52,196 bases of DNA from a virus (IMGVR_UViG_3300030118_005288:18250-70445); one strand, 5' to 3'. Counted from the stretch's first letter, positions 1 to 6,737 are shown. A program made the numbers and translations. The notes: generated by a model from the sequence alone, not told the origin.

Positions 1-161
1 TCCTTAGTTTGTTCTACAACTACAGGACCCTGATTACCAAATTGATCTGGTTCGTTGTTTAGCGTAATTGTAATTGGTAAGTATTTACCTTTTTTACCAT
101 TATAGATCTTTTCTTTAGGTATGTTATTAAGGTTAATACTTGTTTTAATAATACTCGCCAT
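1..161 (-). CDS. conserved phage protein, partial (3' end beyond window edge)
   Basis: Reading leftward from an ATG at 161, 53 codons are visible before the window edge. The protein starts MASIIKTSINLNNIPKEK and continues with a KKGKYLPITI strand and an EPDQFGNQGP segment. Small proteins with this pattern (charged start, short beta strands, D-Q-[FY]-G-N) recur in marine phages near recombination genes. I recall them as uncharacterised and suspect single-stranded DNA binding, but no OB-fold can be proven from this fragment. The gene starts one base after the stop of the 55-codon gene at 163-330 (TAATATG), so it belongs to the same leftward operon. There is no Shine-Dalgarno sequence before the start. 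Confidence 0.6.
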   Translation of the reverse strand, partial: MASIIKTSINLNNIPKEKIYNGKKGKYLPITITLNNEPDQFGNQGPVVVEQTK

Positions 162-162
162 A

Positions 163-330
163 TTAATAATTATTTAATTGGTTAAACATTCTTGTTAATT
201 GTTCTTTTGTAGCACCAGTGTTTCTTCTGATATTATCTACAGCTTTTACATGACTTTGGTTTTTATAAAAATTCTTTTCAGAAGTTTTCATACCTGTTAC
301 GTCACATACTCTTGTTTTTGTTCTAGCCAT
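163..330 (-). CDS. small basic phage protein (55 aa), unknown function
   Basis: ATG at 330 reads MARTKTRVCDVTGMK and stops with TAA at 165-163. The protein is 55 residues long and rich in Lys and Arg, with one Cys and a predicted helical C-terminal half (TKEQLTRMFNQLN). It lies between the nuclease gene and the truncated gene at the window edge, with gaps of 10 and 1 base, so co-transcription is likely. I do not recognise the family. Its coding status rests on a tight fit between neighbours, a normal amino-acid mix and an ATG placed like those of nearby genes. Confidence 0.6.
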   Translation of the reverse strand: MARTKTRVCDVTGMKTSEKNFYKNQSHVKAVDNIRRNTGATKEQLTRMFNQLNNY

Positions 331-340
331 AATTATTGGT

Positions 341-1138
341 TTAAAGGGTTTTACTTATGAAAAACTGTTTAGGATCAAAGTCCTTGGTCTTATAAAACAA
401 GTCATAAGCCTCACTTGCTTTACTCACCTTGTATTCACCACGCTTATAAAACTCAGGTGAACAATCAAATATGCCTATTGTGTGCGTGGTTTTATCAATA
501 ACTATGAATAGCATCTCATATCCGAATAACTTACTATAGATATAAGCCTGAGAATCATAATTAAATTTAGACGCTGACCATTGAAATTTATCAATGTCTG
601 CAGTTGTTTTTAAGTCAATAACTAGTTTTTCGTCATGATTAACAATATCAGCCTTACCTTTCCACATATTGCCAAATAGCTCTGTAACCATAGGTACTTC
701 GTATTCTACATTGCCTAATGTAATAAGGTCTTTACATATCTTGTTAGCCATAAGTTTATCTCTCATTAACTCAATTTCGTCTACTTCTTTTTGTAGTAGA
801 CATAGCTCACCGCCACTTATATCTTTATATTCTTTTGTGTTTCTAGTGCTAGACTTAATAACTTTATATTTATCTATTTTGTCTGGCTCTAATATACACG
901 TGTGAAAATATCCACCAACTAAAAATACTGGTGACGGTTTGCTAGGTTTAAACACGTTTAAAGGGTCTTTTAATAACTTATTTATATGAGAGTTAGATAA
1001 AAACTGATTACCATACTCACCGTAATAATCTTCGTCATTCTCAAGCCTTTTTAGTATTTGCTCTTTATCCATTTGTTTTTTGTTTTCAATACAACCTACA
1101 AATAAAATTGTAGAAAATATTATTAATAGTTTTTTCAT
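341..1138 (-). CDS. PD-(D/E)XK nuclease (RecE/Cas4-like), with N-terminal lipoprotein-like signal
   Basis: The 265-residue protein has the layout of the phage exonuclease family related to RecE and Cas4: a Gly-Gly-x-x-H start motif (GGYFHTCILEP, His79), Glu153, the GKADIV block (Asp164), the DLKTT block (Asp175, Lys177) and a C-terminal QAYIY motif. It probably resects double-stranded ends to give 3' single strands for the adjacent ERF annealing protein. The first codon lies in an ATGA overlap with the ERF stop, which supports translation from 1138. The first 16 residues (MKKLLIIFSTILFVGC) look like a lipoprotein signal with a lipobox-like Cys16, odd for a DNA enzyme. Starting at Met23 (ATG at 1072) would remove this and leave a normal nuclease. 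The nuclease assignment is firm; the start is not. Confidence 0.82.
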   Translation of the reverse strand: MKKLLIIFSTILFVGCIENKKQMDKEQILKRLENDEDYYGEYGNQFLSNSHINKLLKDPLNVFKPSKPSPVFLVGGYFHTCILEPDKIDKYKVIKSSTRNTKEYKDISGGELCLLQKEVDEIELMRDKLMANKICKDLITLGNVEYEVPMVTELFGNMWKGKADIVNHDEKLVIDLKTTADIDKFQWSASKFNYDSQAYIYSKLFGYEMLFIVIDKTTHTIGIFDCSPEFYKRGEYKVSKASEAYDLFYKTKDFDPKQFFISKTL

Positions 1139-1683
1139 TTAGCAGATAACTCTTTTTTGTCTGCTTGACTTAATTTGTACTTAGTTTCAATAGCCTCTAT
1201 GTTACCACCAGCAGTTATATATTCTTTAGCTTTTTTTAACTGTTCTGCTGTTATAGCTGGTTTAGCCGCTTGTTTGATTTTATCTACGGCTTTAGATGGT
1301 TTTTGAGCATCAGCATCTTCAGTGTCATCAATAAGCAATAGATTACCTAAAGCATATTTTTTACCGTAAGTTGATGCCGCACCAAATTGCTGAGCAGTCT
1401 GCATACCCTTTTGATTAAGGTCTACACCTACTAAGGCAGTTGCGTGTATAGCATTTTCGCCATCTGATATTGTTGCTGTTGATTTGATTGTTGGAACAGG
1501 ATCGGTCATTATTAGTTCTTCATTAATAGTAACCGTAACGCCATGCTCGATTAGGAAAGGCTTTATAGCCTCTAAGATGTCTTCTGATTTACGGAAGTGA
1601 TACTTGCCGAACGAATTATACGAAGACTTTTTCGCTTTTAGTTTTGTCTGTATGACAGCTAATTTTTGGTTTAATTCTTTCAT
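1135..1683 (-). CDS. erf: ERF-family single-strand annealing recombinase
   Basis: This 182-residue protein matches the ERF family of phage recombination mediators, which anneal complementary single strands during genome circularisation and repair. Supporting blocks are the N-terminal coiled helix (LAVIQTKLKAKKSSYNSFGKY), the central beta region (HGVTVTINEEL, STATISDGENA) and the diagnostic stretch at residues 91-125 (QKGMQTAQQFGAASTYGKKY followed by ALGNLLLIDD and acidic residues). The last 50 residues are a Lys/Ala-rich linker and a small helical tail that resembles LEM-like ends of related proteins. It overlaps the downstream nuclease gene by ATGA, so the two likely act as an exonuclease-annealing pair. 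The 61-bp leader (1684-1744) is A/T-rich and contains TACACGTA, but no full copy of the repeated promoter. Confidence 0.85.
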   Translation of the reverse strand: MKELNQKLAVIQTKLKAKKSSYNSFGKYHFRKSEDILEAIKPFLIEHGVTVTINEELIMTDPVPTIKSTATISDGENAIHATALVGVDLNQKGMQTAQQFGAASTYGKKYALGNLLLIDDTEDADAQKPSKAVDKIKQAAKPAITAEQLKKAKEYITAGGNIEAIETKYKLSQADKKELSAK

Positions 1684-1744
1684 ATTTTTGGTATTTGGTG
1701 TATGTATATAATTACACGTATTTTATTAAATTTACAATGGTAAC

Positions 1745-2503
1745 TTACAGATAATCAATCACTTGCGAGTGATCTACATTTTCTATAAGCTTGTCTACAG
1801 CCTGTCGTTTTAGCTGTGAAACGCGCACGTAAGCACCTGTGCCTTCGATACCTAGTTTAGCAGCTATTTCTTTTGCTGAGTGCTTGTCACAGTCAAGACC
1901 GTAGCTTAATCTTAGTACCTCGTATTCTTTTGGTTCTAAATGTTGTTTTAACAAGCTAGTTAAATAAGCATTTAAAAATAATTCGTTATAAGGTTCTGAC
2001 TTATCTTCTATTTGATATAAAGTATCGTCTTCATCTCTTATATTATCAATGCTTAAAAATATACTATTAAAGAACATAGCGACCATCTTTTTATCTTTAC
2101 CAAAGTTTTTACGTATTTCATTATACATGTGCTCTGGTAATCTCATTTGACCTCTGTTAATGTCAATAGCTCTACGTATACCACCTTTGATACGTTTAGA
2201 TAAAAAAGACTTTATTGTTTTTTCTTGATCGTCTGATTCTTCTAGTTTTTGCCAATCTATACGATCAACAGCTTTACACAAGTTTAAACTACCTTCTTGT
2301 ATTAAATCTAATATACTCATCACGCCTGAAGCTTGTTGTGTTGTTGCAAACTTTCTAGCTATATTTTCAGCAAGAGGTATAAATAAAGTTATTAATTCAT
2401 CTCTAGTATAATCTTTATATTTTTTGTTATTATCTATTCTTTTTATAGACTGTTCTAAATCTTTTTTATATTTAATATAGTTCTGTATATTATAATGTTT
2501 CAT
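1745..2503 (-). CDS. phage sigma-70-family RNA polymerase sigma factor
   Basis: The 252-residue protein carries sigma region 2 at about residues 37-115 (helices around IPLAENIARKFA, then ILDLIQEGSLNLCKAVDRID and FLSKRIKGGIRRAID). A RLPEHM segment at 121-126 resembles the start of region 3. Region 4 is at about 190-240 (LEPKEYEVLRLSYGLD, then SAKEIAAKLGI and the recognition helix VRVSQLKRQAVDKL). Region 1.1 is absent, as in alternative sigma factors. It would bind host core RNA polymerase and redirect it to phage promoters. The repeated 39-bp elements in this window are obvious candidate targets, although that link is inference. It is joined by an ATGA overlap to the HTH gene upstream (2500-3120), suggesting coordinated synthesis of two regulators. 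Confidence 0.85.
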   Translation of the reverse strand: MKHYNIQNYIKYKKDLEQSIKRIDNNKKYKDYTRDELITLFIPLAENIARKFATTQQASGVMSILDLIQEGSLNLCKAVDRIDWQKLEESDDQEKTIKSFLSKRIKGGIRRAIDINRGQMRLPEHMYNEIRKNFGKDKKMVAMFFNSIFLSIDNIRDEDDTLYQIEDKSEPYNELFLNAYLTSLLKQHLEPKEYEVLRLSYGLDCDKHSAKEIAAKLGIEGTGAYVRVSQLKRQAVDKLIENVDHSQVIDYL

Positions 2504-3120
2504 AATTGCTTATTTAAAAGTTCTTTTTCTCTTTTTAAATCTGTACACATATTTCTATGTATAGTTCTACTTGAGCAGTTTAACAAACCTGCTATTCTTG
2601 TCATTGTTATTTTTTTACCCATGTCATTTAAGTCTAGCATACACTGATAAATATCATCTGTATGTATACGTTTAGATCTACCTATTAACTCACCTACAAT
2701 ACGTAATTTTTCTTCTTTACTTATAGTTGTATTTGGTTTAAATATTACTTTACGTAGTTTGTTTCTAGGTGGTTGATCTAAATCACACATACTAACTTCA
2801 TATACTATTTTACGTAACAAATCTTTATGTATTGTAAATGTAATAAAATTATTTGACTTATCACAGATAATTTCAGCTAATTTTAAAAAATTATCTTGGT
2901 CTAGTTGCGGGTTTAAATACCACAGTACAAGCAAGTGCCATTTAAGAGACTTATAAGTATTTATTTTTGCTTTACTTCTAAATAGTTCGTAACACTCATA
3001 TGTACCGTTTAAATAAAACATATACACTTCATTATTTATATCTGGTGTATCTTTTATCGGATGCCTACGGTATACGATGCGATTATTATTTAAGTAATTT
3101 AGATTTCTATCTTGTGACAT
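2500..3120 (-). CDS. HTH-containing phage protein, possible regulator
   Basis: A 206-residue protein without a recognisable enzyme domain. Residues 171-192 (ITMTRIAGLLNCSSRTIHRNM) form a convincing helix-turn-helix of the kind seen in replication initiators and transcription regulators. The middle part is helical and aromatic (SLKWHLLVLWYLNP), and residues 130-165 are basic and helical. The C-terminus is highly charged. The stop overlaps the start of the sigma-factor gene by ATGA, so the two are translationally coupled. It may act with that sigma factor or as a replication-associated DNA-binding protein; the sequence alone does not decide. Confidence 0.6.
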   Translation of the reverse strand: MSQDRNLNYLNNNRIVYRRHPIKDTPDINNEVYMFYLNGTYECYELFRSKAKINTYKSLKWHLLVLWYLNPQLDQDNFLKLAEIICDKSNNFITFTIHKDLLRKIVYEVSMCDLDQPPRNKLRKVIFKPNTTISKEEKLRIVGELIGRSKRIHTDDIYQCMLDLNDMGKKITMTRIAGLLNCSSRTIHRNMCTDLKREKELLNKQL

Positions 3121-3137
3121 TAGCTTGTTACTAGTTA

Positions 3138-3263
3138 TTATTTAGGGGCTGTTGTCACAGTCCCCTGTGGTTTTAATTTTGCAATAATTATTCTTGTTTC
3201 ATTATCTTGAGGATATTTAATTTTATTAAATTCCTCAATACGTTTCTTTAGGTCTTCGTTCAT
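3138..3263 (-). CDS. small hypothetical protein (41 aa)
   Basis: ATG at 3263 reads MNEDLKKRIEEFNKIKYP and ends with TAA at 3140-3138. The product is 41 residues: a charged amphipathic helix, then a beta-like IIIAKLKP segment and a Pro/Thr-rich tail. It fills the gap between the HTH gene and the gene at 3235-3726, overlapping the latter's 3' end by 29 bases. The overlap is larger than typical here, so coding status is moderate. No family recognised. Confidence 0.45.
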   Translation of the reverse strand: MNEDLKKRIEEFNKIKYPQDNETRIIIAKLKPQGTVTTAPK

Positions 3264-3726
3264 ATAATTTTTCTGTTTTAAGGTTTGCTACTATGTGTTT
3301 TTCGCCTATGTAATAATTCCAATAAGCCTGTATACTACATTTATCTTTATATTCATCTGGCATACATTGTGGTGGTTGTTCCCATGGCTCATGTGGTATA
3401 TTTTCTGGTTGTCTCCACAAATGTAAACATTTTTTTATAGATAAATGAATTTTATTATATCTTTTATTATATTCATCACCTAAAGCCATCATATGTTCAT
3501 ACAACCAATCATAATGTAATGAGTTATCTCTTACCCATTTAGTTGATGGGTGATTTACATGAGCTATTTTATATGGTATATCATCTAGTAATCTAACTCT
3601 GTTATCTAATACATGATGAGCTGTACATAGCATTTGAGCTGATTCAAGTATCATTTTGACTACATGTTTATTATACTGTAATTCAGCTGCTTTTTTAGGG
3701 CATTTATCTAAATAAAATATATTCAT
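3235..3726 (-). CDS. conserved phage protein with KHVVKM motif, possible DNA-repair role
   Basis: This 163-residue protein begins MNIFYLDKCPKKAAELQYNK and contains KHVVKMILESAQMLCTAHH, a HVNHPSTKWVRDN block, a DEYNKRYNKIH helix and PDEYKDKCSIQAYWNYY near the end. Proteins with this order of motifs are common in marine phages. I recall some being annotated as pyrimidine-dimer glycosylase-like, but I cannot confirm this and the family has no role I would assert. The conserved His/Lys/Trp positions suggest an enzyme or nucleic-acid-binding fold. Its start overlaps the 34-residue gene upstream by ATGA, and it lies just downstream of DNA ligase, which fits a DNA metabolism context. Confidence 0.65.
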   Translation of the reverse strand: MNIFYLDKCPKKAAELQYNKHVVKMILESAQMLCTAHHVLDNRVRLLDDIPYKIAHVNHPSTKWVRDNSLHYDWLYEHMMALGDEYNKRYNKIHLSIKKCLHLWRQPENIPHEPWEQPPQCMPDEYKDKCSIQAYWNYYIGEKHIVANLKTEKLYERRPKETY

Positions 3727-3827
3727 AACTGTTGTTTAGCCATTTTTTCTAATATCTTTACTAGTTTAGTCAAAGCTTTAGTTAAGTCGCTAATGTCCTT
3801 ATACATTTGTTGTTCGTTTCTATTCAT
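3723..3827 (-). CDS. 34-aa coiled-coil microprotein
   Basis: ATG at 3827 gives MNRNEQQMYKDISDLTKALTK plus a Leu/Ile-rich helical tail ending KMAKQQL. Heptad spacing of Ile and Leu suggests a short coiled coil. The start overlaps the last codons of the ligase gene by 8 bases and the stop overlaps the next gene by ATGA, a pattern seen throughout this operon. A longer in-frame version starting at 3911 would overlap ligase by 92 bases and is less likely. Function unknown. Confidence 0.55.
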   Translation of the reverse strand: MNRNEQQMYKDISDLTKALTKLVKILEKMAKQQL

Positions 3828-4665
3828 AATTTCTAATACATTTAAATAATGGGTGTCTGTAGCTACCAGCTTTAGTTTTTTCAAAGAAAGTAAAGGTAGC
3901 ACGTTGGCCAATATAGTCGCCTATATTATCGAGCATATTAGCAAGATCCTTGTAGGTATAGCCTTTGCCCGGTGGACAACCGAACTCCATACCTTCGTCA
4001 TCTTGCATTATGAACTTGCCAAGCGTGCCAGTCCTTTTACCTTTACCATCTAGATAACCTACGATCGTAGCTTCTGCATCGCTGAAGTCTTTGAACTTTC
4101 TAAGGTTATGTGATCTTTTACATTGATATACATCGTTAGTACGTAATATAGAACCTTCGTAACCCTCCGCGAGATTATTATCGTGATTAACTTTAGCTTG
4201 AGATTCTGTAGGTACAGGTAATGTAACAACAGTTTTAACACAATAAGAATCTCTTAGATTTTCAAACAAAAACTTATAGCGATCAGTAAAGCTCATGTCT
4301 TCATCAACTATATCATAACAATGAAATTGTACGTTCTTAGCTGATATAACTCTGTCCTCTGCTGTTGGTTTTGTTTTTCTGACCATAGATATTATAGACT
4401 CAAAATCATCTTTAAAATCATGATTATACAACTCGCCATCGAGTATTACATTAGGGTGTTTATCGAAAAACTTGTATAAGTTTAAAGTAATGTGCTCTAT
4501 GTTTTGCCACACTTTACCAGTACGTGAATAAGCTGTAACTTTACCATCATCATATTGTATAAGACAACGCACGCCGTCAAGCTTTGGTTGCATAAATACT
4601 GGTTCGTCATAGTTAATTGGTTTGTCGCTTACAGGATAAGCTAGCATTGGTTTTTTTCTCATCAT
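3820..4665 (-). CDS. ATP-dependent DNA ligase
   Basis: The 281-residue protein is a compact viral-type ATP-dependent ligase that seals nicks through an adenylated lysine. Motif I is QPKLDGVR with nucleophile Lys28; motif III is LDGELYNH (Glu78); motif IIIa is FHCYDI (114-119); motif IV is EGSILR (Glu170); motif V is LRKFKDF (Lys190, Lys192). The C-terminal 85 residues (IVGYLDGKGKRTGTLGKF onward) form the OB-fold domain. Length and motif spacing match short phage ligases such as that of T7, with no additional N-terminal domain. The ATG overlaps the stop of the upstream gene by ATGA (4662-4665). It probably serves replication and recombination together with the exonuclease and ERF protein. Confidence 0.9.
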   Translation of the reverse strand: MMRKKPMLAYPVSDKPINYDEPVFMQPKLDGVRCLIQYDDGKVTAYSRTGKVWQNIEHITLNLYKFFDKHPNVILDGELYNHDFKDDFESIISMVRKTKPTAEDRVISAKNVQFHCYDIVDEDMSFTDRYKFLFENLRDSYCVKTVVTLPVPTESQAKVNHDNNLAEGYEGSILRTNDVYQCKRSHNLRKFKDFSDAEATIVGYLDGKGKRTGTLGKFIMQDDEGMEFGCPPGKGYTYKDLANMLDNIGDYIGQRATFTFFEKTKAGSYRHPLFKCIRNYE

Positions 4666-4940
4666 TTATATTTTCTTAATATTCTGTTTATTTCGTCCAT
4701 TCTGTTTCTTATAATAGCACATTTTTCGTACTCTTCGTTTTCTTGACATAAGTTCATAAGTGTCATTAGCTTAGCAGCCTCACCTAACGCATTTTCTTCT
4801 TCTGAAAGGTTTAAGTCTTCATAGTTTGACCAGCTTAAGTTTGATTTGCTAACGTGCGTAAACCAGTCTTCCATAGACTTTAGTTTAACCATACGTGAAA
4901 CAATTTTTAATGCCAATGAGTTTAATTCATTTTCAGTCAT
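4662..4940 (-). CDS. small helical phage protein (about 92 aa), unknown function
   Basis: The protein is helical and acidic, ending NEEYEKCAIIRNRMDEINRI, a stretch resembling the UVR motif (Tyr-x-x-Ala/Cys-x-x-x-Arg-[ND]-x-[IM]) that mediates protein contacts in UvrB/UvrC and other proteins. Two starts are possible. The distal ATG at 4970 lies inside the promoter-like element at 4949-4987, which would make the element part of the coding sequence. The ATG at 4940 gives MTENELNSLALK and lies about 9 bases after the element, so I prefer it. If transcription begins at this promoter, the mRNA would have almost no leader. The gene is coupled to DNA ligase by an ATGA overlap. Confidence 0.6.
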   Translation of the reverse strand: MTENELNSLALKIVSRMVKLKSMEDWFTHVSKSNLSWSNYEDLNLSEEENALGEAAKLMTLMNLCQENEEYEKCAIIRNRMDEINRILRKYK

Positions 4941-4948
4941 TGTTTTTT

Positions 4949-4987
4949 TATTTATATTATCTTTAGTCATTCGTATTTGTTTTGTAT
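4949..4987 (-). promoter_or_regulatory. repeated phage promoter element, copy A
   Basis: Reading leftward, the element has ATACAA, then AAATACGAA and GATAATATAAAT, at the same spacing as the other seven copies (39 bp from first to last base). It overlaps the 3' end of the gene at 4963-5328 and lies immediately before the ATG at 4940. It probably drives the ligase operon. GATAATATAAAT is the likely -10 region and TACGAA or TACAA the upstream recognition sequence; those roles are inferred. Confidence 0.7.
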
Positions 4988-5328
4988 TTATCTAATAGTT
5001 GTTGTGGTTCACCTACAAATATACACTCTTCACCTTTTTCTGAAAAAAGATTTAGCTCAAAAATACTTATCCAAGTAGTTTTTAATGGTGCTTGCCATAT
5101 ATAATACATATACGCTGTATCACCACGTTTTGTATCTAAACTATCTATTTCTAGTGATACTGCATTCCAACTACCACTATCTAATATAGTTGTAGCTAAG
5201 TCTACACCTAATCCATCTGGATAACCATCGTGGTGTACATAAAACTGTGCGTGAAATTTTTCTGGATGTTCGCTAAAGGACACGCCTTCTTCTCTTGTAG
5301 CGAATCTTACTTGTGCTCTTGTACTCAT
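4963..5328 (-). CDS. conserved phage protein, unknown function
   Basis: A 121-residue protein starting MSTRAQVRFATREEGVSF with a FYVHHDGYPDGLGVDL block and a C-terminal EECIFVGEPQQLLDKY. The combination STRxxxxF plus H-x-D-G-Y-P-[DE]-G is shared by a widespread family of small phage and plasmid proteins without known function. It is probably cytoplasmic: no signal peptide or membrane segment is visible. The last codons run through the promoter element at 4949-4987. Upstream lies a 74-base gap containing only a doubtful 19-codon ORF. Confidence 0.65.
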   Translation of the reverse strand: MSTRAQVRFATREEGVSFSEHPEKFHAQFYVHHDGYPDGLGVDLATTILDSGSWNAVSLEIDSLDTKRGDTAYMYYIWQAPLKTTWISIFELNLFSEKGEECIFVGEPQQLLDKYKTNTND

Positions 5329-5339
5329 AATTTATTTAT

Positions 5340-5399
5340 TTATTTATTTCCATTTGGATTAGTTATTAAAATTAATCCTTTCCATTTATTTTTACTCAT
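5340..5399 (-). CDS. possible 19-aa leader-like ORF
   Basis: ATG at 5399 reads MSKNKWKGLILITNPNGNK and stops at TAA (5342-5340). It exactly fills the space between the genes at 5403-5672 and 4963-5328 and is basic with a hydrophobic centre. Such a short ORF can arise by chance, so this is a weak call. Confidence 0.25.
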   Translation of the reverse strand: MSKNKWKGLILITNPNGNK

Positions 5400-5402
5400 A
5401 AT

Positions 5403-5672
5403 TTAATCTAATAATACCATGTATGCTTCTATATTGTGTTTTCTAAACCAGTCAAGACCTTTTCTTAACTCTTGTACGTGATTTGGTGTATTAAATATAC
5501 CCATTTCAATACAGTCTGAAGCACCTATTATAAAGTCATACATAGAAAGTTCTACATTGTTTAACTCATATTCTTCGCCTGAAAACCTATTTCTTACAAT
5601 TCCACCTTCTTTGTATATTTCGCCGTGAAACCATTTAGGTACAGGTTGTTTACTTTTTGTTTTCATATTCAT
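5403..5672 (-). CDS. conserved small phage protein (SMYDFI family), unknown function
   Basis: The 89-residue protein contains PKWFHGEIYKEGGIVRN, RFSGEEYELNNVELSMYDFI and a C-terminal GLDWFRKHNIEAYMVLLD. This set of motifs (WF-x-G, N-x-[FY]-SGE, SMYDF, WFxxxNxxAYMVLL) marks a family I recognise from many marine phages; its role is unknown. It appears soluble and globular. Met1 and Met3 are both possible starts. It overlaps the upstream gene by 23 bases. Confidence 0.7.
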   Translation of the reverse strand: MNMKTKSKQPVPKWFHGEIYKEGGIVRNRFSGEEYELNNVELSMYDFIIGASDCIEMGIFNTPNHVQELRKGLDWFRKHNIEAYMVLLD

Positions 5673-5937
5673 AATATTTCATTTTTAGTGATTCAATAAT
5701 GTGTCTACCTGTTGCTGTGTGAAAGCCATAACTGTGTGTAAATAAGCCACTTATTGGATCATTAAAGAATAATAGTTTCATAAAATCAATCGCTTGTAAA
5801 TTAGGTACGGTAAACTCGTTTGTAAACTTATCATACATATCATTACAAGCAGATGATATACAGTCTGGGCAATGTGAAAACTTTTCATCTGTTCGCCAAG
5901 ACATATATTCTAGTACTTTTTTACTTGTTAGTCTCAT
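5650..5937 (-). CDS. hypothetical phage protein (95 aa)
   Basis: The protein starts MRLTSKKVLEYMSWRTDEKF and includes two Cys pairs close together (HCPDCISSACNDMYD), which could bind a metal ion, followed by helical segments and FHTATGRHIIESLKMKYY. Start and stop overlap the neighbouring genes by 4 and 23 bases. I do not recognise a family, but position and codon composition match the surrounding genes. Confidence 0.55.
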   Translation of the reverse strand: MRLTSKKVLEYMSWRTDEKFSHCPDCISSACNDMYDKFTNEFTVPNLQAIDFMKLLFFNDPISGLFTHSYGFHTATGRHIIESLKMKYYEYENKK

Positions 5938-6326
5938 ACATTTACGTTTAATTGATCACTTAATTCTTCAGCTTCTTTGTCTTCAGGACAATCAGCTTCT
6001 TTAAATAATTCTACTACAGACTTAAATATTTGGTCTGTTAGTTCATAAGCACACTGCAAGCCAATAGTTTCGCAATATACTTTACCATCATATTCCATAC
6101 CATATTCAAACTCATAGTTATCTGTATTATCAAAGTTGAAGCTCTCAACTGCATTTTCTATAGCTTGATGCACATCGTCTATTTGAGCTGGTGTTAGTTC
6201 TGGTTTGTTGTAGTCATCTATTTGCTTTTGCAATATAGATATTTGTTGCTTATAATCATTTAGTTTGTCGTTAGTTTCATTTTGTAAAAGCTCTAACGCA
6301 GCTTTTTTGTTTTCAAGTTCTTGCAT
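5934..6326 (-). CDS. acidic coiled-coil phage protein (130 aa)
   Basis: The first 45 residues (MQELENKKAALELLQNETND followed by further Leu/Ile/Lys heptads) predict a coiled coil. The remainder is acidic, with a beta-like NYEFEYGMEYDGKVYCETIG centre and a helical end (IFKSVVELFKEADCPEDKEA). It is probably a small regulatory or scaffold-like cytoplasmic protein; no known family is evident. The ATG lies about 17 bases after promoter copy B, so this is the first gene of a short transcription unit. Its stop overlaps the next gene by 4 bases. Confidence 0.6.
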   Translation of the reverse strand: MQELENKKAALELLQNETNDKLNDYKQQISILQKQIDDYNKPELTPAQIDDVHQAIENAVESFNFDNTDNYEFEYGMEYDGKVYCETIGLQCAYELTDQIFKSVVELFKEADCPEDKEAEELSDQLNVNV

Positions 6327-6327
6327 A

Positions 6328-6441
6328 TTATTTAATTTTATTTATTATTATTATCTTGCTTTGTTCGTATTTGTTTTGTAAAAACGAGGTCGGGCAGGTG
6401 TGGTTCCGGTCTATCGTAGGTGGACTTATGTTGCGTGCCAT
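6328..6441 (-). CDS. possible 37-aa ORF running through promoter B
   Basis: ATG at 6441 reads MARNISPPTIDRNHTCPTSF and then translates the promoter element, ending TAA one base before the next gene's ATG. Clean spacing (TAGTAATG before, TAATATG after) favours a gene. Against this, its first half lies in the GC-richer structured segment 6384-6600. Uncertain. Confidence 0.3.
   Translation of the reverse strand: MARNISPPTIDRNHTCPTSFLQNKYEQSKIIIINKIK
6343..6381 (-). promoter_or_regulatory. repeated phage promoter element, copy B
   Basis: Leftward TTACAA, AAATACGAA and GATAATAATAAT in the standard spacing; the -10-like part deviates by one base (AATAAT in place of ATATAA). It is placed before the coiled-coil gene 5934-6326 and directly after the structured segment 6384-6600. 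Confidence 0.68.
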
Positions 6442-6600
6442 TACTAGGAAAACAACCACTGCTTTATCCTGCCGTTCTGCCAAGTGAGTATACACTCAAT
6501 GGTCCTAAATGGACAAATTATAGTGTAAGATCGAGCTCGATATGGCATCCACTGCCTGTTCATCTCGTACACATCTCACGCGCTACCACCCTTACCTCGT
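6384..6600 (-). ncRNA. candidate structured RNA with nested helices
   Basis: This 217-base stretch is visibly richer in G and C than its AT-rich surroundings. It is closed by a 7-bp inverted repeat (ACGAGGT at 6384-6390, ACCTCGT at 6594-6600). Inside are two nested helices, 6393-6398 with 6468-6473 (GGCAGG/CCTGCC) and 6400-6405 with 6454-6459 (GTGGTT/AACCAC). There are also hairpins at 6485-6498 (TGAGT/ACTCA), 6502-6514 (GTCC/GGAC) and 6544-6556 (GGCA/TGCC), and a 12-base palindrome at 6530-6541. Strand is assumed from the flanking genes. It ends two bases before promoter B. Two short ORFs also cross it (6444-6563 and 6328-6441), so coding is the alternative. No known RNA family recognised. 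Confidence 0.4.
6444..6563 (-). CDS. possible 39-aa ORF inside the structured segment
   Basis: ATG at 6563 reads MNRQWMPYRARSYTIICPFR and continues as beta-like sequence ending KQWLFS, with TAG followed by TAA. The alternation of aromatic, hydrophobic and polar residues is protein-like. However, its base composition differs from nearby genes and the same bases form several helices, so it competes with the RNA interpretation. Confidence 0.35.
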   Translation of the reverse strand: MNRQWMPYRARSYTIICPFRTIECILTWQNGRIKQWLFS

Positions 6601-6737
6601 GTTTTTTCATCATATTTCTCCATGTTCTTGATAAGGTTTTTTTGATTTATATTGCACTCTATGTTACTCATTATTTGTGATGCTATATAAATACCTAAAA
6701 CTATACCTGTACCTATTGCTATTATTATTTCTGTCAT
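6576..6737 (-). CDS. small single-pass membrane protein (53 aa)
   Basis: ATG at 6737 gives MTEIIIAIGTGIVLGIYIAS, one strongly hydrophobic segment of about 18 residues, followed by a polar, Asn/Lys-rich tail of about 33 residues ending TRGKGGSA. It is likely an inner-membrane protein with a short N-terminal side and a cytoplasmic or periplasmic tail. The start overlaps the stop of the gene at 6734-7279 by ATGA, strong support for real translation. The size and single membrane segment would fit a spanin- or immunity-like accessory protein, but nothing specific is recognisable. Confidence 0.65.
   Translation of the reverse strand: MTEIIIAIGTGIVLGIYIASQIMSNIECNINQKNLIKNMEKYDEKTRGKGGSA

Noticed and set aside
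1684-1744. Another copy of the 39-bp promoter before ERF
   Set aside because: Only AAAATACG is shared; the GATAATATAAAT block and spacing are missing.
3723-3911. 62-codon version of the 34-residue microgene
   Set aside because: It would overlap the DNA ligase gene by 92 bases; the ATG at 3827 gives the usual small overlap.
6420-6680. Plus-strand ORF of 86 codons
   Set aside because: It opposes the operon direction, crosses two leftward genes and has no supporting signals.
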